From Dehalococcoidia bacterium (GTDB lineage Bacteria > Chloroflexota > Dehalococcoidia > SpSt-223), in NCBI GenBank assembly GCA_026003895.1, contig BPIC01000001.1:434001-498000 (forward strand): 64,000 nucleotides of DNA, written 5' to 3'. Of the stretch, positions 1-8,028 are shown one piece after another. Below the pieces are notes generated by a model. That model had not been told where the DNA came from and did not search any database. It saw only the letters and a program-made list of their open reading frames with translations. The position numbers and the translations under genes were made by a program. Position 1 is the stretch's first letter. Each line of letters begins with the position of its first letter.

Positions 1-42
1 CCGTTGCGGGCGGCCGTGCGCGGAGGGCGGAAGGAGGAGGTG

Positions 43-597
43 GTGATCCCCGAGGAGATCCGCGAGCGGATTGCGCGGTTGTGCGACGCCTACGATGTCG
101 ACCCGTATGTGATTACCGCGATGTGTTGGATCGAGAGTGGCTTTCGGCCGGATGCGATCGGCGACGACGGGCATTCGGTGGGGCTGCTTCAACTGCACGA
201 CGAAGGGCTCGGCTTTGGGCTGTCGGTTGAAGAGCGGAAGGACCCGGAGCGTAATCTCGAGATCGGCATCCGGGCTCACCGGAGCTACCGGAACGAGTTC
301 GGATCGGTGGAGGTGGCGATCGCGGCGCACAACGCTGGCGGGCCGGCGCTGCGCCGGGTGAACGGCGATTGGCAGGCCCTCTTCGGCGGCCGAGTGGCAG
401 AGCGCTACGTGCGGCCGGTGCTGGCCAAGGCGGCGGAATATCGGGCTGCGAACTTGTTTCCGCGCAGCCCGCTGCGTATTCAGCTCGACGCTATCTGGGG
501 CGTGTCGGAAGCGTTGCTTGCTGAAGGACGCGACGCGCAGGCTTGGCAGCTACGGGCAGCGGTGATCGCGCTAAAGGACGAGCTAGGACTGACGTGA
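43..597 (+). CDS. Lytic transglycosylase (SLT/lysozyme-fold) protein
   Basis: Probable peptidoglycan-cleaving lytic transglycosylase. The SLT-type core is visible: a catalytic Glu in the segment CWIESGFRPDA (about residues 28-38 from the chosen start), then GLLQLH, then AAHNAGG, which are the three standard motifs of the fold. No signal peptide or membrane segment is seen, and at about 184 residues it is little more than the catalytic domain plus a helical tail. GTG at 43 is chosen because AAGGAGG at 31-37 sits at good spacing; the frame is open to the window edge, so an upstream extension cannot be excluded. A small holin-like gene follows, and that pairing suggests a phage or phage-tail-like lysis cassette rather than cell-wall housekeeping. 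The family call is firm; the phage origin is inference. Confidence 0.75.
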   Translation: MIPEEIRERIARLCDAYDVDPYVITAMCWIESGFRPDAIGDDGHSVGLLQLHDEGLGFGLSVEERKDPERNLEIGIRAHRSYRNEFGSVEVAIAAHNAGGPALRRVNGDWQALFGGRVAERYVRPVLAKAAEYRAANLFPRSPLRIQLDAIWGVSEALLAEGRDAQAWQLRAAVIALKDELGLT

Positions 598-777
598 TGA
601 GGTTAGCTCGTCTCTCGCGACGACGCGGCCGCTCACTCGAGCAGCACAGGAGCCAGCGAGTCGTTCCAGGTCGTCGCTGCGAGCCCGGAGCGCGGCGACG
701 GGCGTGGCCATCCGGCGCTCTCCGGGATGAAGAAGGGAACAACGAGCGACGCTCATCGGGAAGGGGAGAAGATCATC

Positions 778-1039
778 ATGAACGCACAAGATCTGATCGG
801 GATGGCCGGCGTGCCGATCGTCATCGGGCTCGTGCAGCTCGTGAAACCGTTCGTCACCGATTCGCGCTTCTACCCACCGATCGCGGTGGGGGGTGGCGCT
901 CGCGCTGAACCTGTGCGCTGCCTTTCTGCTGGACGGCGACCCGCGCCGCGCGGCGTTCGCCGGTCTGATCGCTGGCCTCGCGGCGGCGGGGTTGTACGAT
1001 CACGGCAAGGCGCTCCTTGCACGAGGGAGTGGCGGCTAA
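778..1039 (+). pseudogene. Holin-like small membrane protein, broken by a +1 frameshift
   Basis: ATG at 778 follows a purine-rich ribosome site (AAGGGGAG). The first frame reads MNAQDLIGMAGVPIVIGLVQ and continues to about 888 as a short hydrophobic helix. The natural continuation lies in the next frame, reading VALALNLCAAFLLDGDPRRA and then a second hydrophobic helix ending at TAA 1037-1039. The switch falls in a run of six G at 888-893: five would restore one ORF of about 86 residues with two membrane segments, which is holin-like. The break could be a real mutation, programmed slippage or a base-call error in the homopolymer. It sits just downstream of the transglycosylase, as holins sit beside endolysins. 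Family identity rests on size, topology and context only. Confidence 0.5.
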
Positions 1040-1062
1040 ACTGGCCGCGCGGCGATGATGCA

Positions 1063-1084
1063 GACGCCCCCTGACGGGGGCGTC
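1063..1084 (+). terminator. Hairpin terminator after lysis cassette
   Basis: A perfect 9-bp stem (GACGCCCCC with GGGGGCGTC) closes a 4-nt loop, 24 nt after the holin-like stop. There is no T-run, so it could stop transcription only as a strong GC hairpin. Confidence 0.55.
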
Positions 1085-1272
1085 GTCGTCATTGCCCGCT
1101 CTTCCGAGGCTGGAGGGCGCTCGGACCTTCGGTCTCCTCTCCTGCCTTCACGAAATCCAGCCTCACGACCTCTCCCTCTTCGTTGAGCAAATGCCGGAAG
1201 CTCGCAAACGCCCGGAGCGCCTCGCTCGCTGATGGCGGCGTGGAGCGCCGGGAGAACGCGTGGACGCTCGGC

Positions 1273-1278
1273 TATACT
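1273..1278 (+). promoter_or_regulatory. -10 element TATACT, leaderless geometry
   Basis: TATACT ends 7 nt before ATG 1286, so transcription would begin at or next to the start codon. No Shine-Dalgarno is seen before that ATG. No convincing -35 box was found. Confidence 0.4.
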
Positions 1279-1285
1279 GCCGAGC

Positions 1286-2521
1286 ATGAGCCCCCGGCCG
1301 CGAGCCTTCGCTCGCCGATTGCGCCTCACGCAGCGCCGCAAGCGCAAGATCCTCAGCGCCGTCGAGCCGCTGTTGCGGCTTGGCTGGGCAGGCTGGAGCG
1401 TCCTCTCGGGGGACCAGTCGCGGCGCTGCCGTCTGGAGGACTTGCCGGGCGATGGACTGAAGATCCTGGTCGTCCGGCTCGACACGATTGGAGACGTGCT
1501 GCTCTCTGAGCCGGCGCTGCGGGCGATCCGTGCCCGTTTTCCGCGGAGTACGATCCATCTCATCACCAGCCCAGCGGGCGCGGCGCTGATCGAAGGCACG
1601 CCGGCAGTCGACCGGATCATTCCGTTTCGGGCGCCGTGGCACGCTGCGTGGCGCGGGCAGCGGGTCGGGCTGCGTGACGCGCTGGCGATCGCTCGGATGG
1701 TTCGGGCGCTGCGAGCCGAGCGCTATGACCTCGGGATCGAGTTGCGCGCCGATTTCCGGGACATCCTCTTCCTCGCCGCTGCCGGTGCGCGGGTGACCGT
1801 CGGCGACTCGTGGCGGGGCGGCGGCTGGCTGCTGACGGTGGATGCTGGCGCCCCGGTCGAGGCGCACCGGGTCGAGTTTGCGCTGGCGATCGCGGCGGCC
1901 GCTGGGGCCGACTCTGCTCCGTCACGCCCCCGCATCGTCTTGTCCGAAGCCGATCGTGCCGCTGCCGCCCGGGCGCTCGCGCCGCTCGACGGCCGGCGCT
2001 TCGTTGCCTTTCACCTTGGCGCCGGGTTCGCAAGCAAATGCCTGCCCGTCGATCGCTTCGCGAAGGTCGCTGGCAAACTGGGCCGTGAACGGGCGATCGT
2101 CGTGATTGGCGGCGCGGAGGAGCGACCGCTGGTTGAGGAGCTCCGGCGGCTTGCGCCGACGCCGGTGCTCGACCTGGTCGGCGCACTGACGTTAAAAGAA
2201 ACGGCAGCGCTCTTGGAGCGCGCCGACCTGTTCGTTGGCAACGATTCGGGGCCGATGCATCTCGCGGCGGCGGTGGGGCGGCCGATCGTCACCTTCTTCG
2301 GTCCGTCGGAGCCGCATAAATATCGGCCGTACGGCGTCGTCCAGCGGCTGATCGAGATCGACTTGCCTTGCCGGCCGTGCGACCACGTGCACTGTGTCCA
2401 CGACGAATTCCTCTGCATGACACGGATCGCGCCGAGCGAGATTGTCGAGGCCGCCGATGACCTCCTTGCCGCCGTGTCGGGCGGATCCTTTCCGCTACGA
2501 TCCGGCCCACCGGTACAGTAG
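1286..2521 (+). CDS. Glycosyltransferase family 9 (heptosyltransferase-like)
   Basis: A GT-B enzyme of the ADP-heptose:LPS heptosyltransferase family, expected to add a heptose or related sugar to a cell-envelope glycan at the inner membrane. After a basic N-terminal stretch come ILVVRLDTIGDVLLSEPALR (the typical GT9 opening), FHLGAGFASKCLP in the second Rossmann half, and the family signature FVGNDSGPMHLAAAVGRPIV near the C-terminus, followed by FGPSEPHKY. The length of about 411 residues is normal. ATG 1286 is chosen over an upstream in-frame ATG at 1232 because a -10 box lies directly before it and homology starts after it. It heads a run of heptose genes (gmhA begins 33 nt after its stop), which supports a heptose donor. 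The acceptor is unknown. Confidence 0.85.
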   Translation: MSPRPRAFARRLRLTQRRKRKILSAVEPLLRLGWAGWSVLSGDQSRRCRLEDLPGDGLKILVVRLDTIGDVLLSEPALRAIRARFPRSTIHLITSPAGAALIEGTPAVDRIIPFRAPWHAAWRGQRVGLRDALAIARMVRALRAERYDLGIELRADFRDILFLAAAGARVTVGDSWRGGGWLLTVDAGAPVEAHRVEFALAIAAAAGADSAPSRPRIVLSEADRAAAARALAPLDGRRFVAFHLGAGFASKCLPVDRFAKVAGKLGRERAIVVIGGAEERPLVEELRRLAPTPVLDLVGALTLKETAALLERADLFVGNDSGPMHLAAAVGRPIVTFFGPSEPHKYRPYGVVQRLIEIDLPCRPCDHVHCVHDEFLCMTRIAPSEIVEAADDLLAAVSGGSFPLRSGPPVQ

Positions 2522-2554
2522 CATCCGGTCGAGGAAGCGACCGACGAGGACGGC

Positions 2555-3136
2555 ATGAACCGATCGATGCGCGAACTGATCGCGGGTGAGCTTATCGCGA
2601 GCGCGGAAGCCAAGCGCTGGGTCGCCGAGCATTTGGCGGGAGAGATCGCGCAGGCTGCCGAAGCGGCGATTTTGGCGCTGCGCGCTGGGAAGACGCTCCT
2701 CTTTGCCGGCAATGGCGGTTCGGCGGCGGATTCCCAACACTTGGCGGCCGAGTTCGTCGGCCGTTTCATCGATGACCGGCCTCCTTTGCGCGCCATTGCG
2801 CTTACCGTCGACACCTCGGCGCTGACGGCGATCGGCAACGACTATGGCTATCAGTTTGTCTTTCAGCGGCAGGTGGAAGCGCTCGGCAAGCCGGGGGACG
2901 TGCTCTTTCTGATTACGACCAGCGGCAATAGCCCGAACTTGCTCTGCGCGGCAGAAGCGGCGCGCGCTCGCGGAATAACGACCGTCGGGCTGCTTGGCCG
3001 GGATGGGGGCAAGCTTGCGCCGCTGGTCGACATCCCGATCGTCGTTCGCCACGATCACGGCCGGCGTGTGCAGGAATGCCACATCGCGATCGGTCACGCG
3101 ATCTGCCTTGCCGTGGAAGCCGCGCTCTTTGGATAA
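2555..3136 (+). CDS. gmhA: Phosphoheptose isomerase (sedoheptulose-7-phosphate isomerase)
   Basis: Cytoplasmic SIS-domain isomerase that converts sedoheptulose 7-phosphate to D-glycero-D-manno-heptose 7-phosphate, the first committed heptose step. Typical motifs are LLFAGNGGSAADSQHLAAEF near residues 48-67, AIALTVDTSALTAIGNDYGY, LITTSGNSPN (phosphate-binding SIS loop) and QECHIAIGH near the C-terminus, where the His and Glu align with the GmhA active site and metal ligands. The length of 193 residues is normal. It is flanked by GT9 upstream and by gmhB and the heptose kinase downstream, which fixes the pathway. There is no sign of disruption. Confidence 0.93.
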   Translation: MNRSMRELIAGELIASAEAKRWVAEHLAGEIAQAAEAAILALRAGKTLLFAGNGGSAADSQHLAAEFVGRFIDDRPPLRAIALTVDTSALTAIGNDYGYQFVFQRQVEALGKPGDVLFLITTSGNSPNLLCAAEAARARGITTVGLLGRDGGKLAPLVDIPIVVRHDHGRRVQECHIAIGHAICLAVEAALFG

Positions 3137-3146
3137 GCCCGAGGCA

Positions 3147-4100
3147 ATGGTGGATCCGTCGCGCGCCTATCGTCCGGTCGACCTGAGCCAAGTTCGGACG
3201 CGCCCGCTCGGGGAGCGGCCGAACAAGGTCGACCGCCGTCAGTTTGCCCGCCCTGGGCAGCCTGGGCGCAGCGTCGCCGATCTGATCGACGGCTTGCCGC
3301 ATCAACTCGGCGCTCTCGAGCTGCGCGCGGTTGTCGCTGCCGTTGTCCGAGCATACCGGCTCGGCAAGCCCGTCATCTGGGGGATGGGCGGCCATGTCAT
3401 CAAGACGGGGATCAGCCCGCTGATCATCGACTTGATGGAGCGTGGAGTCGTCCGGGCGTTGGCGCTCAACGGCGGGGCGTCGATTCACGATGTCGAGATC
3501 GCGTTGATCGGCGGCACCTCCGAGGATGTGCAGGAAGGGCTGCGCGACGGCTCGTTTGGGATGTGGCACGAGACGGGTCGCTTCTATAACCGAGCAGTCA
3601 ATGATCGGCGCGGCGGGCTCGGTCAGCGGCTGGGCGCGGCGATCGTCGAGAGCAATGCGCCGAACCGCGATCTCTCGGTTCTGGCCCGTGCCTATGAGCT
3701 GGGCCTACCAGCGACGGTTCACATCACCCTCGGGGCAGATATCGTCCACATGCATCCGGAGGCAGATGGCGCGGCGCTTGGCGAGGCCGCGTTCGAGGAT
3801 TTTCGGCTGTTCTGCGCGGTGGTCGCGGATCTGGGTGGCGGCGGCGTCTATCTCAACGTCGGGTCGGCGGTGGCGCTGCCCGAGGTCTTTCTCAAGGCGC
3901 TCACCGTCGCACGCAATCTCGGCCATCCGGTCGCCGACTTCACGACGGCGAACTTCGACATGATGCAGCATTACCGTCCGCTTCAAAACGTCGTCCGTCG
4001 TCCGACCGACGGCGTCGGGCAGGGTCATACGTTGACTGGTCAGCACGAGGTGGTGCTGCCGCTCTTCTATCAAGCGATTGTCGAACAGGTGGGCGGGTGA
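3147..4100 (+). CDS. Deoxyhypusine-synthase-like NAD-fold protein in heptose operon
   Basis: A 317-residue cytoplasmic protein. The segment GGHVIKTGISPLIIDLMERG followed by LNGGASIHDVEIALIGGTSEDV strongly resembles the NAD-binding half of deoxyhypusine synthase (in DHS: G-H-L-I-K-T-G-SPLIIDLM and NGA-IHD-E). The rest, including HITLGADIVHMHPEADGAAL and GGVYLNVGSAVALPEVFLKA, is also Rossmann-like. I do not see the DHS active-site lysine region, and bacteria lack a hypusine pathway, so it is a homologue of unknown reaction. ATG 3147 has GAGG just upstream and lies 11 nt after the gmhA stop. The gmhB start overlaps its stop (GTGA), implying co-translation and a role linked to heptose or donor-sugar metabolism. 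The operon link is seen; the function is not known. Confidence 0.7.
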   Translation: MVDPSRAYRPVDLSQVRTRPLGERPNKVDRRQFARPGQPGRSVADLIDGLPHQLGALELRAVVAAVVRAYRLGKPVIWGMGGHVIKTGISPLIIDLMERGVVRALALNGGASIHDVEIALIGGTSEDVQEGLRDGSFGMWHETGRFYNRAVNDRRGGLGQRLGAAIVESNAPNRDLSVLARAYELGLPATVHITLGADIVHMHPEADGAALGEAAFEDFRLFCAVVADLGGGGVYLNVGSAVALPEVFLKALTVARNLGHPVADFTTANFDMMQHYRPLQNVVRRPTDGVGQGHTLTGQHEVVLPLFYQAIVEQVGG

Positions 4101-4636
4101 GACGGGCGCTCTTTCTGGACCGGGACGGCACGCTAAACGTCGAGGTGCACTACCTCAATCGGCCGGAAGATCTCGTGCTGATCGATGGCGCGGCCGAAGC
4201 GATCGCCGAGGCACGCCGACGTGGCTGGGCGGCGGTGGTGATCACCAATCAGGCCGGCGTCGGACGCGGCTACTTCACCGCCGAGACCTTGGAGCGCATT
4301 CACGCCCGGCTGACCGACGAGCTGGCGCGCCACCACGTCACGCTGGATGGCATCTACGCCTGCATCCACCATCCGGACGCCGGCTGCTCCTGTCGCAAGC
4401 CCGAGCCGGGGATGATCCTCAGCGCCGCGGCCGACTTGGACATCGATCCGCGCCAATCGTGGATGATTGGGGACCGCGCGAGCGACCTAGAAGCCGGTCG
4501 TCGCGCCGGCTGTCGGACGGCGCTCGTCTTGACGGGCTATGGCGCGACGACTGCCGCCGAGGGCTGTCACGCCGACGTCGTTGCGCCCGACCTCGCGGCA
4601 GCGGTGCGCTGCATTCTCGAGTGGGAGGCAGCGTGA
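4097..4636 (+). CDS. gmhB: Heptose 1,7-bisphosphate phosphatase (HAD family)
   Basis: A HAD-superfamily phosphatase that removes the 7-phosphate from D-glycero-D-manno-heptose 1,7-bisphosphate. The nucleophile motif LFLDRDGTLN is at residues 5-14, the second motif is VVITNQAGVGRG, the conserved Lys is in CRKPEPGMI, and the acidic motif is MIGDRASDLEAG. The Cys/His loop HHPDAGCSCRKP is the zinc-binding insert typical of GmhB. The length of 179 residues is normal. GTG 4097 overlaps the preceding stop as GTGA, and its own stop overlaps the next GTG in the same way. This supports translational coupling of the whole heptose block. Confidence 0.92.
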   Translation: MRRALFLDRDGTLNVEVHYLNRPEDLVLIDGAAEAIAEARRRGWAAVVITNQAGVGRGYFTAETLERIHARLTDELARHHVTLDGIYACIHHPDAGCSCRKPEPGMILSAAADLDIDPRQSWMIGDRASDLEAGRRAGCRTALVLTGYGATTAAEGCHADVVAPDLAAAVRCILEWEAA

Positions 4637-5616
4637 CCAACCTCGCGGCGCTCGTCGACCGCTTCGTCGGACGGCGCATCCTTGTCGTCGGCGATCTGAT
4701 GCTCGACGAATACCTGCGCGGGACGGTGAAGCGGATCTCCCCGGAAGCGCCGGTGCCAGTGGTCGAGGTGCGCGAGCGGTTTTGCACGCCGGGGGGTGCG
4801 GGGAACGTCGCGATGAACCTGCGGGCGCTCGGTGCCGAGGTCGGTGTCGTCGGCGTTGTCGGCGCGGACGAGCTTGGTCGCGAAGTGTGCCGTCTGCTCG
4901 ATGATGCCGGGATCGACTGCTCGGGGATCGTTGCCTCCTCCGTTCGGCCGACCACGACCAAGACGCGCGTTGTCGCCGGCGCTCAGCAGGTGGTGCGCGT
5001 CGACCGAGAGGTCGAGGATGAGGTGACGGGCGCAGACTTGGCGGCGATTACCGAGGCGGCAGTTGCCCACCTGCGCTCAGCGGAGGCAGTGATCCTTCAG
5101 GACTATGACAAGGGGGTGTTTGCTCCGTCGCTGCTCGACCGCCTGCTCTCCGGCGCACGGCAGGCCGGTGTGCTGGTTACCGTCGACCCGAAGCGTCGGC
5201 GCTTCTTCGACTTCGTTGGCGCGACGCTCTTCAAGCCGAACCTGCGCGAGGCCTCCGAGGCGCTCGGCTGGCTGATCCGTGACGAAGCCGAAGAAGACGC
5301 CGCTGGGCGAGAGCTGTTGCGGCGGCTCGCCTGCGAGCACGTGCTTCTCACGCTTGGCGACCGTGGGATGGCGCTCTATCGGCAGGACGGCCCGGCCGTC
5401 CGGGTGCCGGCACGCACGGTCCGCGAAGTATTCGACGTTTCGGGCGCGGGCGACACCGTGATCAGTGCCGCGACACTCGCCCTCGTGGCGGGCGGCAGCG
5501 GCGTGGAGGCGGCGCAGTTGGCGTCGGTCGCCGCGGGAATCAAGGTCGGCAAGCTCGGCGCAGTGCCGGTCCATCGCGAAGAGGTGCTCCAGGCACTGGC
5601 GGAGGGCGACTCGTGA
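4633..5616 (+). CDS. hldA: D-glycero-beta-D-manno-heptose-7-phosphate kinase (HldA-type, PfkB fold)
   Basis: A ribokinase/PfkB-family kinase that makes heptose 1,7-bisphosphate. RILVVGDLMLDEYLRGTVKR at the N-terminus followed by ISPEAPVPVVEV is the HldE kinase signature, then TPGGAGNVAMNLRALGAEVG. The PfkB C-terminal signature is DVSGAGDTVISAATLALVAGG, with the catalytic Asp in GAGD. The length of 327 residues covers the kinase only: the adenylyltransferase half of fused HldE is absent, and no separate HldC is seen nearby. GTG 4633 overlaps the gmhB stop. The kinase assignment is firm; whether it is the beta-1 (ADP route) or alpha-1 (GDP route) type rests on its closer look to HldE. Confidence 0.88.
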   Translation: MTNLAALVDRFVGRRILVVGDLMLDEYLRGTVKRISPEAPVPVVEVRERFCTPGGAGNVAMNLRALGAEVGVVGVVGADELGREVCRLLDDAGIDCSGIVASSVRPTTTKTRVVAGAQQVVRVDREVEDEVTGADLAAITEAAVAHLRSAEAVILQDYDKGVFAPSLLDRLLSGARQAGVLVTVDPKRRRFFDFVGATLFKPNLREASEALGWLIRDEAEEDAAGRELLRRLACEHVLLTLGDRGMALYRQDGPAVRVPARTVREVFDVSGAGDTVISAATLALVAGGSGVEAAQLASVAAGIKVGKLGAVPVHREEVLQALAEGDS

Positions 5617-7034
5617 AGTCGGCTTGGGACCGTGCGTCGCTGCCGATCGCGCTGGCGCTCGTGGACCTCGTGCTGGTGAATGTCGCCTTCATGGTCGCCT
5701 ATTGGCTGCGCTATACCTTCGAAATCGGCCGCCAAATCCCGGAAGAGAGCTTCGTCAGCCTCGAAGAGTATTTCCCGCTCCAGATCTTGCTCTCGGTCGT
5801 CCTGACGACATCGTTCATCGCCTTCGGCCTTTACCGCAAGCCGATTCAGCGTGGGCTCGTGGACGAGATCGCGCTCCTGCTCTCCTCGAGCAGCGTCGGC
5901 ATGATGATCGTTCTTGCCTCGATCTTCCTGTTCCAAGCTTGGAATTGGTCGCGCTTGCTCTTCATCTATGTCTGGGCGTTGACCTTGCTCTTTCTCAGCA
6001 TCTGGAGGCTGATCAAGCGCCGGCTCGTCGTGGCGCTGTACCATCGCGGGCTGGGCGTTCGGCGGGCGATTGTTGTCGGGAACAATCCGATCAGCTTGAT
6101 GGTGATGCACCTGATGGCGACCGATGTGGGGTTGGGCTACAAGCTGCTCGGCTTTGTCGCTGAGGGCGACCTCCAGCCGGTTGGCCGCTTCCCCTGCCTC
6201 GGCAGCGTCGACCAGCTCGGCCAAGTAATTGAGGATTACCGGATTGACGAGGTCGTCATCGCGGTGCCACCGTCCTCGCACCGCCATATATTCGAGAGTG
6301 TCTCGCGCTATCAAGAGAGCGGTGTCGCCTTCAAGGTTGTGCCCGACCTGTATGAGTTGTCGTTGCGCCAAGTGAGCGTCGACGATTTGCGCGGCGTGCC
6401 CCTGATTGGGCTGAAAGAGGCAAAGCTCTCACCGACCAGTCAGTTCCTCAAGCGCAGCCTTGACATTGCGGTGAGCCTCGCGGTGTTGGTGGGGCTGGCG
6501 CCGATCTGGCTGCTCATCGCGCTCGCGATCAAGCTCGACTCGCCGGGACCAGTGCTGTTCCGTCAAAAGCGAGTTGGCCGCGATGGCAAGGAATTTGAGA
6601 TCTTCAAGTTCCGCTCAATGCGGCAGGATGCTGAGCGCCAACGCTCGACTCTCGAGGATCTGAATGAAGTGGAAGGGCCGATCTTCAAGATCCGCGAAGA
6701 TCCGCGCCGGACACGCTCCGGCCGCTTCATCCGGCGGCTGTCGTTGGACGAAGTGCCGCAGTTCATCAATGTCCTGCTCGGCGATATGAGTGTCGTCGGA
6801 CCGCGTCCTTTAATCCCAGAAGAAGTCGCCAAGCAAGACGATTGGCATCGCAAGCGGCTGCAAGTCCAACCTGGCATGACCGGCCTATGGCAGGTGAGCG
6901 GCCGCAGCGACCTCCCCTTCGACGAAATGGTGCTGCTCGACATCTATTACATCGAGAACTGGTCGCTGAGTATGGATCTGAAGATCCTTGCCCGCACCAT
7001 TCCCGCCGTGTTGACCGGCCGCGGCGCCTACTGA
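5613..7034 (+). CDS. Polyprenyl-phosphate sugar-1-phosphate transferase (WbaP/WcaJ-like)
   Basis: An integral membrane initiating transferase that loads the first sugar phosphate on undecaprenyl phosphate. Several N-terminal membrane helices (from LPIALALVDLVLVNVAFMVA to about residue 145) are followed by a CoA-binding-like Rossmann domain (RRAIVVGNNP to about residue 260). A further helix then precedes the bacterial sugar transferase catalytic domain: KRSLDIAVSLAV, PVLFRQKRVGRDGKEFEIFK, FRSMR, RRLSLDEVPQF, MSVVGPRPLIPEEV and GMTGLWQVSGRS. At 473 residues it has the usual full-length architecture. GTG 5613 overlaps the kinase stop, so it closes the heptose operon and links heptose supply with assembly of a lipid-linked glycan. 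Sugar specificity cannot be read from sequence. Confidence 0.9.
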   Translation: MKSAWDRASLPIALALVDLVLVNVAFMVAYWLRYTFEIGRQIPEESFVSLEEYFPLQILLSVVLTTSFIAFGLYRKPIQRGLVDEIALLLSSSSVGMMIVLASIFLFQAWNWSRLLFIYVWALTLLFLSIWRLIKRRLVVALYHRGLGVRRAIVVGNNPISLMVMHLMATDVGLGYKLLGFVAEGDLQPVGRFPCLGSVDQLGQVIEDYRIDEVVIAVPPSSHRHIFESVSRYQESGVAFKVVPDLYELSLRQVSVDDLRGVPLIGLKEAKLSPTSQFLKRSLDIAVSLAVLVGLAPIWLLIALAIKLDSPGPVLFRQKRVGRDGKEFEIFKFRSMRQDAERQRSTLEDLNEVEGPIFKIREDPRRTRSGRFIRRLSLDEVPQFINVLLGDMSVVGPRPLIPEEVAKQDDWHRKRLQVQPGMTGLWQVSGRSDLPFDEMVLLDIYYIENWSLSMDLKILARTIPAVLTGRGAY

Positions 7035-7068
7035 CCGGCCCTCCGCTTCGGCGAGCACCTCGCGTCGC

Positions 7069-7683
7069 TCAGCGAATGCCCAACCGAAGGAGCCGGAACC
7101 ACGCTGCCCAAAGGAGGATGCTTCCGAAGACAAGCAGCATCAGGCCGACGGCGTTTCCCCCGAGCCACAGTTGGATTGCAGCCAAAAGCTGGCGTGAGGC
7201 AACGTCAGCGCTCACCAGCTGACCGGCCTCGAATGCTGCGCGCACAATCGACGGGCTGGCGATGGCCGTGGCTTCAGAAAAGACCGTTGTCGCTAGGCCG
7301 ACAAGGGCGATCGCGCCGCCCGCGAGCGGAGCTACGAGGAGGAAGGGCCCGCGTGACCCGCGGTCGAGCATGAGCACAAACGCCGCCACAATCGCAGTGG
7401 CGAGCGGAACGAGCACGAACCCGGCCGCCATCGAAAAGCCCAGTGCGGCCATCGCGATCTGCACTGTCTGCCAGAACGCGCGACTGCTTTCCACCGAATC
7501 GAGCGGCCGCGGGAGGTCGGGGCCGACGACCGCTTGCGCGAACAGCACGATCCACCATACGAGGACGCTGGCTTGAATGAGCTGGGACACGCCGAACGGA
7601 ATCCACGCGACAATCAGCACCTTGCCAGCGCATCCGGACTTCACAGCGCCCCCTTGATCCAGTCGACCCTCGACCGCTCGCAC
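7069..7683 (-). CDS. Four-helix membrane protein of unknown function
   Basis: A 204-residue protein with four clear hydrophobic segments: VLIVAWIPFGVSQLIQASVL, the stretch around AMAALGFSMAAGFVLVPLAT, FLLVAPLAGGAIALVGLATT and the C-terminal AVGLMLLVFGSILLWAAWFR. No catalytic motif is recognisable. The layout is simple and resembles small uncharacterised membrane proteins of the Yip1/DUF type, but I cannot assign a family. It is convergent with the sugar transferase (34 nt between stops) and is followed on its own 5' side by about 350 nt without a gene, so it is probably monocistronic. Confidence 0.6.
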   Translation of the reverse strand: MRAVEGRLDQGGAVKSGCAGKVLIVAWIPFGVSQLIQASVLVWWIVLFAQAVVGPDLPRPLDSVESSRAFWQTVQIAMAALGFSMAAGFVLVPLATAIVAAFVLMLDRGSRGPFLLVAPLAGGAIALVGLATTVFSEATAIASPSIVRAAFEAGQLVSADVASRQLLAAIQLWLGGNAVGLMLLVFGSILLWAAWFRLLRLGIR

Positions 7684-8028
7684 GGCCTTGCCAGCCCGAC
7701 CGGTCGGCCGTCAGAGCACGGCACCAGCGTCTCCGGTCGAGCGGTGTTTCGGGTCCACCCTCCTTCTCAACTTAATACCAGCATGCATCTTGTTCGGGGC
7801 GTCAGCAGAGGCTGAAGCGCAGAGCGGACCCGGTTGGGTTCCCGGTTGTCGTCGATCTCCCGCCGTGGGCGCGATCACCCGCTGTCCCGGGCGGGTACCC
7901 GGCGGAAAGCGCGGCCGTAGTGCGCTCCCGGTTGGGGACGGACGCATTCCCAGCGCTGGGCCGTGCGTGCCATCCACCGAGGCAAGGCACGCCGCCCCAG
8001 CCATGTGCGAACCCCGAGTGACGGGCGC
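7684..8028. other. Gene-free stretch
   Basis: Lies between two minus-strand genes. It should hold the promoter of the 4-helix membrane protein, but I see no convincing promoter pair, repeat or hairpin. Confidence 0.5.
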
